DNA from: SOKP01 sp048887165
GTDB lineage: Archaea; Asgardarchaeota; Lokiarchaeia; Sigyniarchaeales; SOKP01
Length of the DNA: 64,000 nucleotides
Assembly (NCBI GenBank): GCA_048887165.1
Contig: JBHLJZ010000007.1
Span: forward strand, 6,537-70,536
Direction: 5' to 3'
The position numbers and the translations under genes were made by a program. Positions 9,120 to 17,971 of this stretch are shown here, piece after piece. Position 1 is the first letter of the stretch, and each line of letters starts with the position of its first letter. The notes under the pieces are model-generated. The model saw only the letters and a list, made by a program, of their open reading frames with translations. It had not been told where the DNA came from and searched no databases.

Positions 9120-10645
9120 TTTTCATTCTTAATAATATAATTTGAAATTCTATCGTCATAATTATACATATGGAATTTATTTGGACTTAATAAGTAATTT
9201 GGATCAACTGCTTTTTTCATATCCTTAAAAAATTGGGCAAATTCTGGAGTATATGCATCCGCTTCGACAATCGATTGAGAAATAGCTTCACCTAACCAAT
9301 AATGAACACCTCCATATCGAACTTGACTCCTCAATTTTTTGTGCCACATGTTCATTGAAATTTGACGTTGTTCATCCACATTATCAGCATTAAATCCACC
9401 AACTATTACACAATTCCCATTAGGAAGCAAGAATATGACTGTTGCAAATAATGATATACTTTGTGAAGGAAAATTTTGCCTATTTTTCATATCAAATTCT
9501 GTACTTAATTTAGCTACTTCTGAAATTGCTGAAATTGGAACTTTATGACAGGTGGTACAAGAAATTTTAGGAGGTGTAATTGAAATATATTTATTGAAAT
9601 AATTATAGGCAAATTTTAAATTGAACTCCCAATCTTTAGATAAAGGTGCTGAAGCATCAATTTCTTGCCATTCAAATGGTCGAGCAACATCTTTCATTAT
9701 TTCCTCAATTTTTTGTCTATATATTTCTAAAATACGTTCATCCGTAGCTTCTAAAACTATTGAAAATACAGGTCCCTTTAATCTTGGTCTTTTTAAAGGT
9801 TTATTTTCAACTAAAGTACCCAATAACTGTACAACTATTAATGGTATAACAAGAACATCATGTAGTCCATCTCGAACTTCTTTACGTAATTTATATAATA
9901 ATTCACTGACCTTTTGATAGTCGTCTTTCAGTAAGATATAATTTGTTTGAACTTTATAGGGTGATAGTGGGTGCAATCTTAAAAAGGCTTTAGTTTTAAT
10001 TCCCATCGTCCCCACATCGCCCATAAATAATCCCGTAAAGTCTGGAGCCACACCGTACCTACAAAATGGTCTAGCATATTTGCTAGCAGCAGCACCAGTT
10101 CTAATTATAGTTCCTTGAGGATTGGGCAAAACAACTTCTACTCCTAAACATATATCTGGTACCACTCCATACTTAGTTGAACCAAAACCTGCTGTACTGT
10201 TTGACAGTCCACCTCCTATCGTTGCTGAGAATCCACTTCCTGGTCCTAGCACTCCTGTAGTTAAACCTTTTAAATGTAATTGTGAAACCAAATTACCCCA
10301 GGTAATTCCACATTCCACTTCACAGTAAAAATCATCTTCATTAATTTCAATAATATTATTCATTCGGGTAAGATCAATAAGAATTCCACCTTTAGATACA
10401 GATCCCCCTACTAAATCAGCACCTCCACCCCTAGGAACCATATGAATCTTATACTTATTAGCAATTTTAACAATTTCAGAGACTTCTTCACAAGTTTCAG
10501 GTCTTACAATCATATCCGCCCATCTATCTGGAAAGGCAGGATCAACATTACGAGAGTAAGCTGCTTTCATAAAATCTTTATCGGTAATGAATTCAGAACC
10601 AATAATGTTTTCTATTTCTTTATATGCTTCTTGCGTTTTAGACAT
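9116..10645 (-). CDS. FAD-binding oxidase, GlcD/D-lactate dehydrogenase-like
   Basis: A protein of about 509 residues with an N-terminal PCMH-type FAD-binding domain (VPRGGGADLVGGSVSKGG, near residues 70-87) and a C-terminal FAD-oxidase domain. Relatives oxidise glycolate, D-lactate or other 2-hydroxy acids. I prefer the ATG at 10645, because AAAGGTG lies just upstream as a ribosome site; a GTG at 10654 would add three codons. The 4-base overlap with the Fe-S subunit gene indicates coupling and a two-subunit dehydrogenase. A CTTCHKV pair near residue 370 is unusual and could hold a metal. The substrate is inferred only at the 2-hydroxy-acid level. Confidence 0.88.
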   Translation of the reverse strand: MSKTQEAYKEIENIIGSEFITDKDFMKAAYSRNVDPAFPDRWADMIVRPETCEEVSEIVKIANKYKIHMVPRGGGADLVGGSVSKGGILIDLTRMNNIIEINEDDFYCEVECGITWGNLVSQLHLKGLTTGVLGPGSGFSATIGGGLSNSTAGFGSTKYGVVPDICLGVEVVLPNPQGTIIRTGAAASKYARPFCRYGVAPDFTGLFMGDVGTMGIKTKAFLRLHPLSPYKVQTNYILLKDDYQKVSELLYKLRKEVRDGLHDVLVIPLIVVQLLGTLVENKPLKRPRLKGPVFSIVLEATDERILEIYRQKIEEIMKDVARPFEWQEIDASAPLSKDWEFNLKFAYNYFNKYISITPPKISCTTCHKVPISAISEVAKLSTEFDMKNRQNFPSQSISLFATVIFLLPNGNCVIVGGFNADNVDEQRQISMNMWHKKLRSQVRYGGVHYWLGEAISQSIVEADAYTPEFAQFFKDMKKAVDPNYLLSPNKFHMYNYDDRISNYIIKNEK

Positions 10646-10768
10646 ATATAGCACCTTTATTTCTACGTATTAATTATTAAATAGAATCTGCTGGTTAATA
10701 AAGGTTTATAAGTTAGAAAATAACATATTCACTTAATCTATTTATTTAATTTAAAGGATGAGTAAAAT

Positions 10769-11560
10769 ATGGGATTTGTAAAAACACCTGAGGAATTAAT
10801 GAAATTAAAAAGGGATTCTTTTAATTTTTATGATGCTGAATTTTTTGTGGTATTCTGGGAAACAAGGCCTAAAATTATTGAAAAAATGCTACCTCCTCCA
10901 CTTAAACCAGCGAAGCATCCTATAGCACAAGCTTTTGTAGCAAATTACCCAAAAACTAATTTTGGTGTGACCTATAAAGAATCTGCTCTTTTCTTGTTCG
11001 CCGAATATGATGGTGTTGTTGGAAGTTATTGCCTTGCAATGCCTGTTGATAATGATATGGCGATGATTGGTGGTCGGGAAGTATTTGGTTATCCAAAAAA
11101 AATGTCGAATTTGTTTTTCAAGCGAGATGGAGATGTAGTCGAGGGGTGGGTAGAACGTCATGGTATAAGATATTTTGAAGCTAGAGCGACTCTTAACAAT
11201 AAGACTAATGCTAAAGACGCATTGAGAATTTTGTTAGACCTAGGTTTGGATCCAAAAAATCCTGGGAGTACTACTTATAACTTCAAATTTTTTAGATCAC
11301 CTGTTTATGATGGATTTGATTATAATCCTCGTCTCATTAGAGAAATCATAACAATGCAAGCGAAAGAGTTTAAAATGGGAGAAGCTGAAATTAATTTAAA
11401 TCCTTCTGAAATGGATCCATGGAGCGATATTGAAATAGTAAGAATCCTTGGTGGTCTTTATATCAAAACTGACAGCCAAATGCAACCAGGTGAAGTTGTG
11501 GCAGAAACTGAAAAAGAAAAATTTGAGCCATATTCATTTATGAAGCTAGATCCATATTAA
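10769..11560 (+). CDS. Acetoacetate decarboxylase family protein
   Basis: A 263-residue protein of the acetoacetate decarboxylase superfamily. The motif GREVFGYPKK (about residues 102-111) contains the family's Schiff-base lysine, Lys110 in this numbering. Upstream hydrophobic beta-rich segments match the double-psi barrel. Family members decarboxylate beta-keto acids or act as aldolase-dehydratases, so the exact reaction is open. A GGATGAG ribosome site precedes the ATG. The divergent neighbour is the 2-hydroxy-acid oxidase pair, and an intergenic spacer of about 120 AT-rich bases holds both promoters. Confidence 0.82.
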   Translation: MGFVKTPEELMKLKRDSFNFYDAEFFVVFWETRPKIIEKMLPPPLKPAKHPIAQAFVANYPKTNFGVTYKESALFLFAEYDGVVGSYCLAMPVDNDMAMIGGREVFGYPKKMSNLFFKRDGDVVEGWVERHGIRYFEARATLNNKTNAKDALRILLDLGLDPKNPGSTTYNFKFFRSPVYDGFDYNPRLIREIITMQAKEFKMGEAEINLNPSEMDPWSDIEIVRILGGLYIKTDSQMQPGEVVAETEKEKFEPYSFMKLDPY

Positions 11561-11579
11561 ACAGCAAAAAAAATAAGTA

Positions 11580-12362
11580 TTATAATTTTTTAATTCTCTT
11601 TTCAATTTTTTTTTTAATCTTTTCATAAGAAGGGGGTGGACCAGTTCTTATTTCTTTCCCGTCGATGAATAAAGCATCACCAATCCCCCATTCTAAAAAA
11701 TTATCTCGATTAAAAGTGTCAATCTCTTGAAAAATAACTTTATCTCCAAACTCTAGAGCCGCTTTTTTTGCTCTTTCGTATACAATGTTTTGTGCTGGAC
11801 ACCAACCATTAATAAATGAAGTGACAGTCACTTTTCCTGGATTCTTTTTTGGAGTTTTCTTTTGTTTTATCCATTTGGGAGGGATAGCACCATCTTCAAA
11901 TGGTTTCCATAACAATTGAGCCACACTATTTTTATCTACTTTTAGATATCCTTGTTTCTTAAACCAAGAAGCCTTCATCCAAAATGGCAATGATATTCCC
12001 CACGCAACCATTCCCTTGGCTCCCTTACTTTTTACATCTTCTTCTGCAGCTTTAAGTAGTGTTTTACCTACACCCCTTTTTTGAAAATTTCCTACACCTT
12101 CATCATAGCCATGAACCCAAACACAATTGATATAGTATAGGTCATTTCCTTGAGCAAATGAATATTCAATAGGAACATACTGGATCATACCAACAACATT
12201 TTCGTTATCGTCAAGGGCTAGTTTTACTCCCAATCCTTTATCTTTAATTTTATGATACCATTTTTCTTTATGATCTCCTGCTTCTTTCATCTCATCAGAC
12301 CAATCTTCAAGACACATAAAATAAAGATGATTATATTTCTCTTCTAAATTAATTATCTTCAT
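11580..12362 (-). CDS. GNAT N-acetyltransferase with C-terminal YoaP-like domain
   Basis: A 260-residue two-domain protein. Residues about 1-160 form a GNAT acetyltransferase; the acetyl-CoA loop is visible as FQKRGVGKTLL. Residues about 175-260 form a thioredoxin-like YoaP domain with a single-cysteine motif GWCPAQN and a terminal helix. This GNAT-YoaP fusion occurs in bacteria and archaea; its substrate is not established. It converges with the acetoacetate-decarboxylase-like gene, only 19 bases between stops. The next gene downstream of its promoter is the TusB-like protein on the same strand, so a redox or sulfur role is possible but only inferred. Confidence 0.78.
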   Translation of the reverse strand: MKIINLEEKYNHLYFMCLEDWSDEMKEAGDHKEKWYHKIKDKGLGVKLALDDNENVVGMIQYVPIEYSFAQGNDLYYINCVWVHGYDEGVGNFQKRGVGKTLLKAAEEDVKSKGAKGMVAWGISLPFWMKASWFKKQGYLKVDKNSVAQLLWKPFEDGAIPPKWIKQKKTPKKNPGKVTVTSFINGWCPAQNIVYERAKKAALEFGDKVIFQEIDTFNRDNFLEWGIGDALFIDGKEIRTGPPPSYEKIKKKIEKRIKKL

Positions 12363-12453
12363 ATTTACTTTCTATAAATGGATACGAATTAAATAATATG
12401 AATTAATAAGAAGTTTCTAAATAAAAAGGTAGAGTATCCAAAATTAAAAATTT

Positions 12454-12795
12454 TTACATCCAAGAAACGATATGTGGCGTTTCTGCTAAAATGTCAACAA
12501 GTTCTTCATAGTTAAGGTTAGTAACTCGTCTATCAATATTGTTAGAATTTATTCCTCGAGCAATTAAATCTGATTTTACTGCATAAACTGAAATGGGTAA
12601 GTTTAATAACTGTTCGAAATGTTTAGATTTTTTGGCACGATTTGAAATTCCAATGACTCCATCGTGAATTAAAACAAATTTGATAATTGCTCCAAGTTCT
12701 AGTTGTTCTTTAATTATATTTAAGGTGTTTTCTAAGTAAAATTCTTTTCGTGTACTAAATCCGAATAAATAGACTACTTTTTTTCCTTCTTCCAT
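12454..12795 (-). CDS. TusB/DsrH-like sulfur relay protein
   Basis: A 113-residue small alpha/beta protein, last of a three-gene set in the canonical tusD-tusC-tusB (dsrE-dsrF-dsrH) order on the minus strand. The pattern (KVVYLFGFSTRKEF at the N-terminus, IKFVLIHDGVIGI strand, C-terminal LAETPHIVSWM) fits the DsrH/TusB subunit. No cysteine is present, so it is probably a structural member of the heterohexamer that passes persulfide sulfur toward TusA, a tRNA-thiolating enzyme or sulfite reductase. The gap to the middle gene is 18 bases. Confidence 0.7.
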   Translation of the reverse strand: MEEGKKVVYLFGFSTRKEFYLENTLNIIKEQLELGAIIKFVLIHDGVIGISNRAKKSKHFEQLLNLPISVYAVKSDLIARGINSNNIDRRVTNLNYEELVDILAETPHIVSWM

Positions 12796-12813
12796 AATTT
12801 TTTCCTCTTAATA

Positions 12814-13203
12814 TTAAAATCTATATGTTGCATCAGCCTCTAATAGCATTCGAGCCACATCCTTTGCATCAACAACTTTTACGTTTTCAAAATCAACTAT
12901 ATCTGAAAGAGTCAATCCTGCGGTTTCTAGAGCGCTATCTAACGCGAAAATAGTTATGTCGGACAGTTCCATCATTCTATAAATGTTTGAATTGTCATCC
13001 ATATTTACTGCTTCAGGTTTGAGATGTTTATTTAAAAAATAAACTGCATCTCCCATAAATACAATTTTACAATCTTCAATATCTCCCATAACCGTAATTC
13101 CTGCTCCCATACGAATGGCTTCAACATTTGAGTTTTTTCCAATAGGGGAATCTTCACATATTATTACCACTGATTTAACCATTTTTTCATCCTCCAGGTC
13201 CAA
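12814..13203 (-). CDS. TusC/DsrF-like sulfur relay protein
   Basis: A 129-residue DsrE-superfamily protein between the TusD-like and TusB-like genes. It begins with a hydrophobic strand and phosphate-loop-like turn (VVIICEDSPIGKN) and contains an AIRMGAGITVMGD helix-strand unit. Its start lies within the end of the TusD-like gene (17-base overlap), showing translational coupling. By family it is the non-catalytic partner in the sulfurtransferase hexamer; it has cysteines at the first strand and in DCKIV, neither in the usual catalytic position. Confidence 0.7.
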   Translation of the reverse strand: MDLEDEKMVKSVVIICEDSPIGKNSNVEAIRMGAGITVMGDIEDCKIVFMGDAVYFLNKHLKPEAVNMDDNSNIYRMMELSDITIFALDSALETAGLTLSDIVDFENVKVVDAKDVARMLLEADATYRF

Positions 13204-13555
13204 ATATAATAACTCGATCCGATTTTGCCATCCAATCTGAAAGCCCTCCTAAACCAGTTTGACAAGCCCCTGTAATTAATTCATCTGATTTCATGCCCGT
13301 AAAGTTAATCCATGTACTGCATGCTGAAACTTCTAATTTGTTATTGCTAATAAATTGTTCAAGCCTTTTAGGCAGATTCCTCATTGATGAACTTATATTA
13401 ATATCGCTTTTTACGTTATATACTCCACTTCCATAGAAGAAAATCCCAAGAATAGTATGGCCTCTACTTAAGACTGCATTAGCTAAGTTCAGTAGGGTAT
13501 CTATTGCCTCGAATTTATATGGTTCTGCGCAAACTACAAATGTAAATACAACCAT
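13187..13555 (-). CDS. TusD/DsrE-like sulfurtransferase subunit
   Basis: A 122-residue DsrE-family protein that should carry the reactive persulfide. The catalytic cysteine of TusD/DsrE is matched by Cys in VSACSTWINFTG (about residue 85), followed by a small loop and the helix GGLSDWMAKSDR. FTFVVCAEPY at the N-terminus is the first strand and loop. It is first in the three-gene set, which preserves the DsrE-DsrF-DsrH order. The set may receive sulfur from a desulfurase and pass it to the TusA-like protein encoded at 21141. No dissimilatory sulfite reductase is present in the window, so a trafficking role is favoured. Confidence 0.77.
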   Translation of the reverse strand: MVVFTFVVCAEPYKFEAIDTLLNLANAVLSRGHTILGIFFYGSGVYNVKSDINISSSMRNLPKRLEQFISNNKLEVSACSTWINFTGMKSDELITGACQTGLGGLSDWMAKSDRVIIFGPGG

Positions 13556-13673
13556 CTTAATGAAATTCGTTTTTCTTAAATATTTTATTAGTGATACTTT
13601 TTAATGGTATCTAATATTTTAACTCTATTGAAATGCGATATAATATTTCATTGACTTAAGGTGAGATAAAAAA

Positions 13674-14600
13674 ATGGAAACTATGGAGGATCCAAATAAG
13701 GTTTCTTCTCATTTATTCGAATACCGTTCTGTAGAAAGAAAACGATTGATTATTTCACTAATAATTACACTTACAGTAATGTTTTTAGAAATAATTGGAG
13801 GGATTATCACGTTTAGCATAGCACTCATCAGTGATGCTGGACACATGTTCACACACGCTTTTGCTATCGGTATTAGCCTTCTAGCAATATTAATTGCTAG
13901 AAAACCACCATGTCATCATAAAACGTTTGGATTATATCGAGCTGAAGTGCTAGCAGCTTTCATTAACGGTATTTTTTTACTCCTAATTGTGGGGATAATA
14001 ATCTATGAAGCAATCGACAGATTTTTAAATCCTCAAGAAATTGTGGGTTTTTATATGTTTTTAATTGCACTAATTGGGTTAGCAACTAATATAACAAGTG
14101 TTTTAATTCTTCAGGGAAGTGGTAGTAAGAGTCTTAATGTTCGAAGTGTATTTTATCATATGATTGCAGATGCAGCTTCCTCAATAGCTATAGTAGTTGT
14201 TTCTATTATAATCTTCTATACAGATTTTACATTTTTAGATCCTTTAGTAAGTATATTAATATCAATGATTATTCTATATTGGGCGTGGAGTATCCTAAAA
14301 GAGTCTGTGAGAATTTTACTTGAAATGTCTCCAAAAGGATTGAATATCGAGACTATTGAACAGGATTTAAAGAAAAATTTCAATGAAATTTTAGATATTT
14401 TTCATTCTCATCTTTGGACAATTACTCCTGAAATGCGTGTTTTTTCAGCTCACATTGTTTTGAATGATGATAACAAAAATAAACCTGAAGAAGGTTTAAT
14501 TTTGAAATTAAATGAATACCTTTCTAAAAAGTATAATATTGCAGAATCCACAATTCAAGTCGATTCACAAGGGCAAGCACAGGCTTGTTACTTTTCTTAA
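13674..14600 (+). CDS. Cation diffusion facilitator (CDF) metal exporter
   Basis: A 308-residue protein with six membrane helices and a cytosolic C-terminal domain of about 90 residues. Metal-binding signatures are SDAGHMFTHAFA in helix 2 and FYHMIADAASS in helix 5 (HxxxD). The helix 2 site has His where many zinc exporters have Asp (HxxxH instead of HxxxD), which may change metal choice; family members export zinc, iron, cobalt, cadmium or manganese. A HKT basic loop sits after helix 2 and a His-rich CHHKT follows. A ribosome site AAGGTGA lies upstream of the ATG. It neighbours an FTR1 iron permease. Confidence 0.88.
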   Translation: METMEDPNKVSSHLFEYRSVERKRLIISLIITLTVMFLEIIGGIITFSIALISDAGHMFTHAFAIGISLLAILIARKPPCHHKTFGLYRAEVLAAFINGIFLLLIVGIIIYEAIDRFLNPQEIVGFYMFLIALIGLATNITSVLILQGSGSKSLNVRSVFYHMIADAASSIAIVVVSIIIFYTDFTFLDPLVSILISMIILYWAWSILKESVRILLEMSPKGLNIETIEQDLKKNFNEILDIFHSHLWTITPEMRVFSAHIVLNDDNKNKPEEGLILKLNEYLSKKYNIAESTIQVDSQGQAQACYFS

Positions 14601-14901
14601 GAATTAAGCTAAATTATTCTATCTGCAATATTATATAACCAAATTGTTATTACTTAACAATTTAATTTAAATTAGAAGGAATTTTTCCTTATAATTGCTT
14701 ATCATTATTTCAAATATTAAATTCTTATAAATGGGATTAAGAATATATGAAAAAGTTAAGAAGCTCGTCCTTTTTAACGAAAGCCTTGTTCAATTAAACT
14801 ATAATTTTTCTTATATTAGATAAACCTAATATTTATATTTGATACTTTATAGTTCTAACTTAGAGAATATATTTAGAATTAAAATACATAGAGAAAAGTA
14901 A
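14601..14901. promoter_or_regulatory. Intergenic region with inverted repeat upstream of FTR1
   Basis: These 301 bases hold no gene that I can support. A perfect 7-base inverted repeat, ATATTAG at 14813-14819 and CTAATAT at 14826-14832 with a 6-base spacer, lies about 70 bases before the FTR1 start. Its core TTAGATAAACCTAA is one base from the two-fold TTAGG-N4-CCTAA arrangement used by DtxR/MntR-type metal regulators, so it is a candidate iron-response operator. The rest is AT-rich, with several weak TATA-like stretches. Confidence 0.4.
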
Positions 14902-15780
14902 ATGATTTTTCAACTTTCATTTATAGATTTAACAATACCATTATTTTTAGCATTGAGAGAAGGTATAGAGGCTGTTTTAGTCACTGTAATTATCTTGTTG
15001 TACTTAAAAAAGACAAATCAAAAGGTTTATAATAAATATGTATATATAGGTATAGCACTTGGGGTAATATCAAGTATAATTTTTGCTATCGTTTTTTCAG
15101 CGATATTTGGAGGATTTACTGGATTACTCGAAGAAATTTTCGAGGGATTTACATTTATTATTTCGGGGATTTTCATTTTAACTTTAGTTTTATGGATGAG
15201 TAAAGAGGGGCCAAAAATGAGGAAACACCTTGAAGAGAAAGTAGAAAATTCTATTAGTACCCAAAAAGTCTTCTCGATATCAATACTAACATTTATAATT
15301 ATAATTCGAGAGGGAATTGAATTAGTATTATTATTAACAGGTGCTGCTTCAATCGGATCTATAAATCAAATTAATGTTATTTTAGGTTCTATACTGGGAT
15401 CAGGGATTTCTATATTAATAGGACTGTTTATTTTTTATGGAATTAGATCGATTAATCTATCTAAATTTTTTAAAATAACCAATATAATCCTAATTCTATT
15501 TACTGCTGGATTAATTACTTATGGCATACATGAATTCATCGAAGCAGGGCTTATTAATCCTATAATAGAAGAAGTATGGAATATAAAACACATACTGCCA
15601 GAGGTCTTTCCAGATAATGACCCATTTACCCCTGAATGGCTTGAAATTATAGGATCATTACTTAAAGCTTTATTGGGTTATAATGCTAATCCGTCACTAT
15701 TAGAAATAATTATTTATCCGCTAATTTTAGTATCAATTGGATTAATCTCCTTAATGATTTGGAAAAAAAATAATACTTAA
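14902..15780 (+). CDS. FTR1-family iron permease
   Basis: A 292-residue protein with seven predicted membrane helices. Both REGxE metal-translocation motifs are present: REGIE at residues 19-23 in helix 1 and REGIE at about 136-140 in helix 4. A large extracytoplasmic loop near residues 210-260 is rich in acidic residues and prolines. FTR1/EfeU proteins take up ferric or ferrous iron, usually with an oxidase or lipoprotein partner; none is encoded next to it. A possible metal-regulator palindrome precedes it and a CDF exporter lies upstream, forming a small metal homeostasis block. Confidence 0.88.
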   Translation: MIFQLSFIDLTIPLFLALREGIEAVLVTVIILLYLKKTNQKVYNKYVYIGIALGVISSIIFAIVFSAIFGGFTGLLEEIFEGFTFIISGIFILTLVLWMSKEGPKMRKHLEEKVENSISTQKVFSISILTFIIIIREGIELVLLLTGAASIGSINQINVILGSILGSGISILIGLFIFYGIRSINLSKFFKITNIILILFTAGLITYGIHEFIEAGLINPIIEEVWNIKHILPEVFPDNDPFTPEWLEIIGSLLKALLGYNANPSLLEIIIYPLILVSIGLISLMIWKKNNT

Positions 15781-15821
15781 TTTTTTTATTCTTATTATTT
15801 GCCTAACTTGAATAATAATTA

Positions 15822-16187
15822 TTAAAACCACTGTGTAGCATCTACATCTAGAACCAAATCATTTAAGGTTGCAGCACCAACTATTTTTACGCCTGGGATA
15901 AGATCTACCTTTTCCCAACCGAGCATTCTCTTTGACGCTTCACATACTAAAATTTCTATACCCGCCTCTAAAGTTTTGTCTATCATCTCTTTTACACTAG
16001 GAAAAGCTCCTAACTTGATTCTTTCCGCTTCTCCTGGCTTTAAGATTCTTAATCCCGTGCCTAAGTAATAAACTGTAGCTTTTAGGTCCATAGCTTTAGC
16101 AGTTTGAGCTAATACTAATGGGGAATATTGACGTTCTGGATCATCACTTGTTTGTACATATAAAATTGATTTTTGATTTTGACTCAT
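15822..16187 (-). CDS. DsrE-family protein
   Basis: A 121-residue single-domain DsrE-superfamily protein (ILYVQTSDDPERQYSPLVLAQTAKAM as strand, loop and helix; the internal LVCEASKRMLGW segment places a cysteine near the position used for sulfur binding in DsrE/DsrE2 relatives). It is a separate copy from the TusDCB-like set at 12454-13555 and is likely a peroxiredoxin- or persulfide-related carrier. A small winged-helix gene 47 bases upstream on the same strand may be its regulator. Precise sulfur chemistry is inference. Confidence 0.75.
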   Translation of the reverse strand: MSQNQKSILYVQTSDDPERQYSPLVLAQTAKAMDLKATVYYLGTGLRILKPGEAERIKLGAFPSVKEMIDKTLEAGIEILVCEASKRMLGWEKVDLIPGVKIVGAATLNDLVLDVDATQWF

Positions 16188-16234
16188 GTTATCAACTCCA
16201 ATTTTTAATTTTAATAATGGATGGTTGATAGGTT

Positions 16235-16492
16235 TCAGATGAGTATTTCGAAAATACTAACACGTTTATCTTTAGGATCTTTAGATTTTTTTATAAAGTG
16301 CTTATCTTGAAGTACTTTTAAAGCATAAGCTACTGTACGTTTAGGTAATAGAGTCTTATAAAGAATTTCTTTTGGAGTTAAAGGGCCAATTTGCTTTAAA
16401 AGATATAATATAAACTTACTTGAAGGGGATAAGGATACTAAAGTATTCATTTCATCATAGTTTGATACCACATATTTATCTTCTACTATCAT
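16235..16492 (-). CDS. Small winged-helix regulator (MarR-like)
   Basis: An 85-residue protein that is almost only a winged helix: LSPSSKFILYLLKQIGPLT, then the recognition unit LPKRTVAYALKVLQDKHFI and a wing RVSIFEI. Such minimal MarR-like or ArsR-like proteins act as dimeric repressors. It is 47 bases upstream of the DsrE-like gene on the same strand, so an operon of regulator and effector is likely. A perfect 11-base inverted repeat lies about 95 bases before its start (16586-16617) and could be its own operator. Confidence 0.78.
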   Translation of the reverse strand: MIVEDKYVVSNYDEMNTLVSLSPSSKFILYLLKQIGPLTPKEILYKTLLPKRTVAYALKVLQDKHFIKKSKDPKDKRVSIFEILI

Positions 16493-16911
16493 ATAACCAT
16501 CTATTTAGAAAGAATCATCTAACCTATTTAATTGTTCAAATTATAAAATACAATGTATATATTTAAGTATTGGTAATTTAGGTTAATTTAAACAATCATA
16601 TGATATATTGTTTAAATCTGAAAATATATTTGGAGAAAAGTTTAAAAATTAAACTTTTTAATGATATCAAAATTTAATTCAAAAATCAAAATTTCCATCG
16701 GGTAATGTTTCACAATCTTGAAAAAATTAGTATAATTAATTCGTGCCATATTTACATTTAATTTTACAATCGTTATTAAAATAGTAATTAATAAAGGAGA
16801 ATTTAATTAAATTACAAAAAAGCATTACCCTAAGGAGATTATTGTTGGGATTTTATCTTCCTTTATTTTAAAGGTTATTGGAATTGATTATTTTTTCCTT
16901 TTCTAATTTTT
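16493..16911. promoter_or_regulatory. Intergenic region with two hairpin-like inverted repeats
   Basis: This 419-base region has no convincing gene. It contains a perfect 11-base inverted repeat with arms ATTTAAACAAT (16586-16596) and ATTGTTTAAAT (16607-16617), spacer 10 bases, and a perfect 10-base repeat with a 3-base loop, AAAAGTTTAA and TTAAACTTTT (16636-16658). The shared AGTTTAA/TTTAAAC words suggest a common protein site. The region precedes the minus-strand winged-helix gene. An open stretch without a start codon near 16817-16911 was not called. Confidence 0.4.
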
Positions 16912-17856
16912 TCATTTATAATGATGAGGTTCTGGATGGATTTTATTTACAAAATCCAAAATAAAAATATCTTTAAAATCTAATTTAGTCGCTATATACC
17001 CTAATTGATAGAGCGTATCAACAAAATCCATGGTAGCTTTAATGTATTCCTCAGAAAGAGCTATACAGTACTTTGGAGATATTTTTAGTACTGATTTAAC
17101 ATATTTGCGATTTAATAATTTAAATGTCTTAGATATGATTTCTGCGGCTTGATCAGGTGATTTTCTCAACAAATTTGATGCGTCTTTATGAAACACTAAG
17201 AATTTTTCAATTAAGTCAGAATTATTTTTAATGTAATTTTCACGCGAAAAGATTCCATAACTTGGATTATTTGGCCATAATGTTTCGGCAGGAATTATTA
17301 GTTGAGAATCTAAGATTGTAGATGCAAAGATTGCTAAAGAAGGTGTTCCTACTCCTCCTTGAATAAGCCCTTTTTCCATATCAGTGGCAATAAACTCTGC
17401 TTGGCTATAATTTCTCACTTCAATATCATTTAATAGTTTTAATTCATGCAAATAATGACTGAGTATAACATCATGAATAGAACCTTTACTTGGCACACCA
17501 ATGATTTTTTCAACAAATTGTGAAAAAGTATCATGAAGGTTGTTATTTAAATCTGCTAAGGTTTTATAGTTACTTTTTGCAATCATTATTGTTCCTTCAA
17601 TGTGACCTCCTGCTATACATTTAATAGGAACTTTTTTATCGATTCCAATAATCGCTGGCGTTAATCCCATATAGCCAATATCTAGTTGACCATTTTTAAA
17701 TGCCTGAACCATTTCAGGGCCTGTTCCAAATAAAATCCATTTTATCTTGGCGTTTAAATCTTTTTCTAATTCATGAGAATTCATTAAAATAAAATTTGTA
17801 TGATAGGCAGTTGATAAATGCCCGATAATTAGATTTGGTTTTTTAATAAAAATCAC
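16912..17856 (-). CDS. Orphan solute-binding protein, SsuA/NrtA/NMT1-like
   Basis: A 314-residue type-2 periplasmic-binding-fold protein: NLIIGHLSTAYHTNFILM, then FGTGPEMVQAFKNGQLDIGYMG and GLTPAI are typical of the SsuA/TauA/NrtA (NMT1) family that binds sulfonates, nitrate or thiamine precursors. Unlike exported members it starts directly with the first strand and has no signal peptide or lipobox, and no permease or ATPase gene lies nearby. It may therefore be a cytosolic ligand sensor or enzyme-like protein. The C-terminus HPEPHHYK is histidine-rich. Its location between sulfur-related genes hints at a sulfur ligand, but this is inference. Confidence 0.75.
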   Translation of the reverse strand: MIFIKKPNLIIGHLSTAYHTNFILMNSHELEKDLNAKIKWILFGTGPEMVQAFKNGQLDIGYMGLTPAIIGIDKKVPIKCIAGGHIEGTIMIAKSNYKTLADLNNNLHDTFSQFVEKIIGVPSKGSIHDVILSHYLHELKLLNDIEVRNYSQAEFIATDMEKGLIQGGVGTPSLAIFASTILDSQLIIPAETLWPNNPSYGIFSRENYIKNNSDLIEKFLVFHKDASNLLRKSPDQAAEIISKTFKLLNRKYVKSVLKISPKYCIALSEEYIKATMDFVDTLYQLGYIATKLDFKDIFILDFVNKIHPEPHHYK

Positions 17857-17971
17857 TTTATGCTTTTATTTAATATTCGCAAGTATTATATTAATATTTT
17901 AATTTTATAATCAAAAAAGTTATTTAGCAGAGAATTTATTTTAAAATTGAATTAAGAGTTGAAATCTTATT

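Noticed and set aside
16817..16911. Short frame reading ITKKHYPKEIIVGILSSF before a stop
   Set aside because: No start codon, only about 31 codons, no match to a family.
14601..16911. tRNA, small RNA or riboswitch in the larger gene-free regions
   Set aside because: No cloverleaf, CCA-ended stem set or known riboswitch core was seen; regions are almost only A and T with short hairpins.
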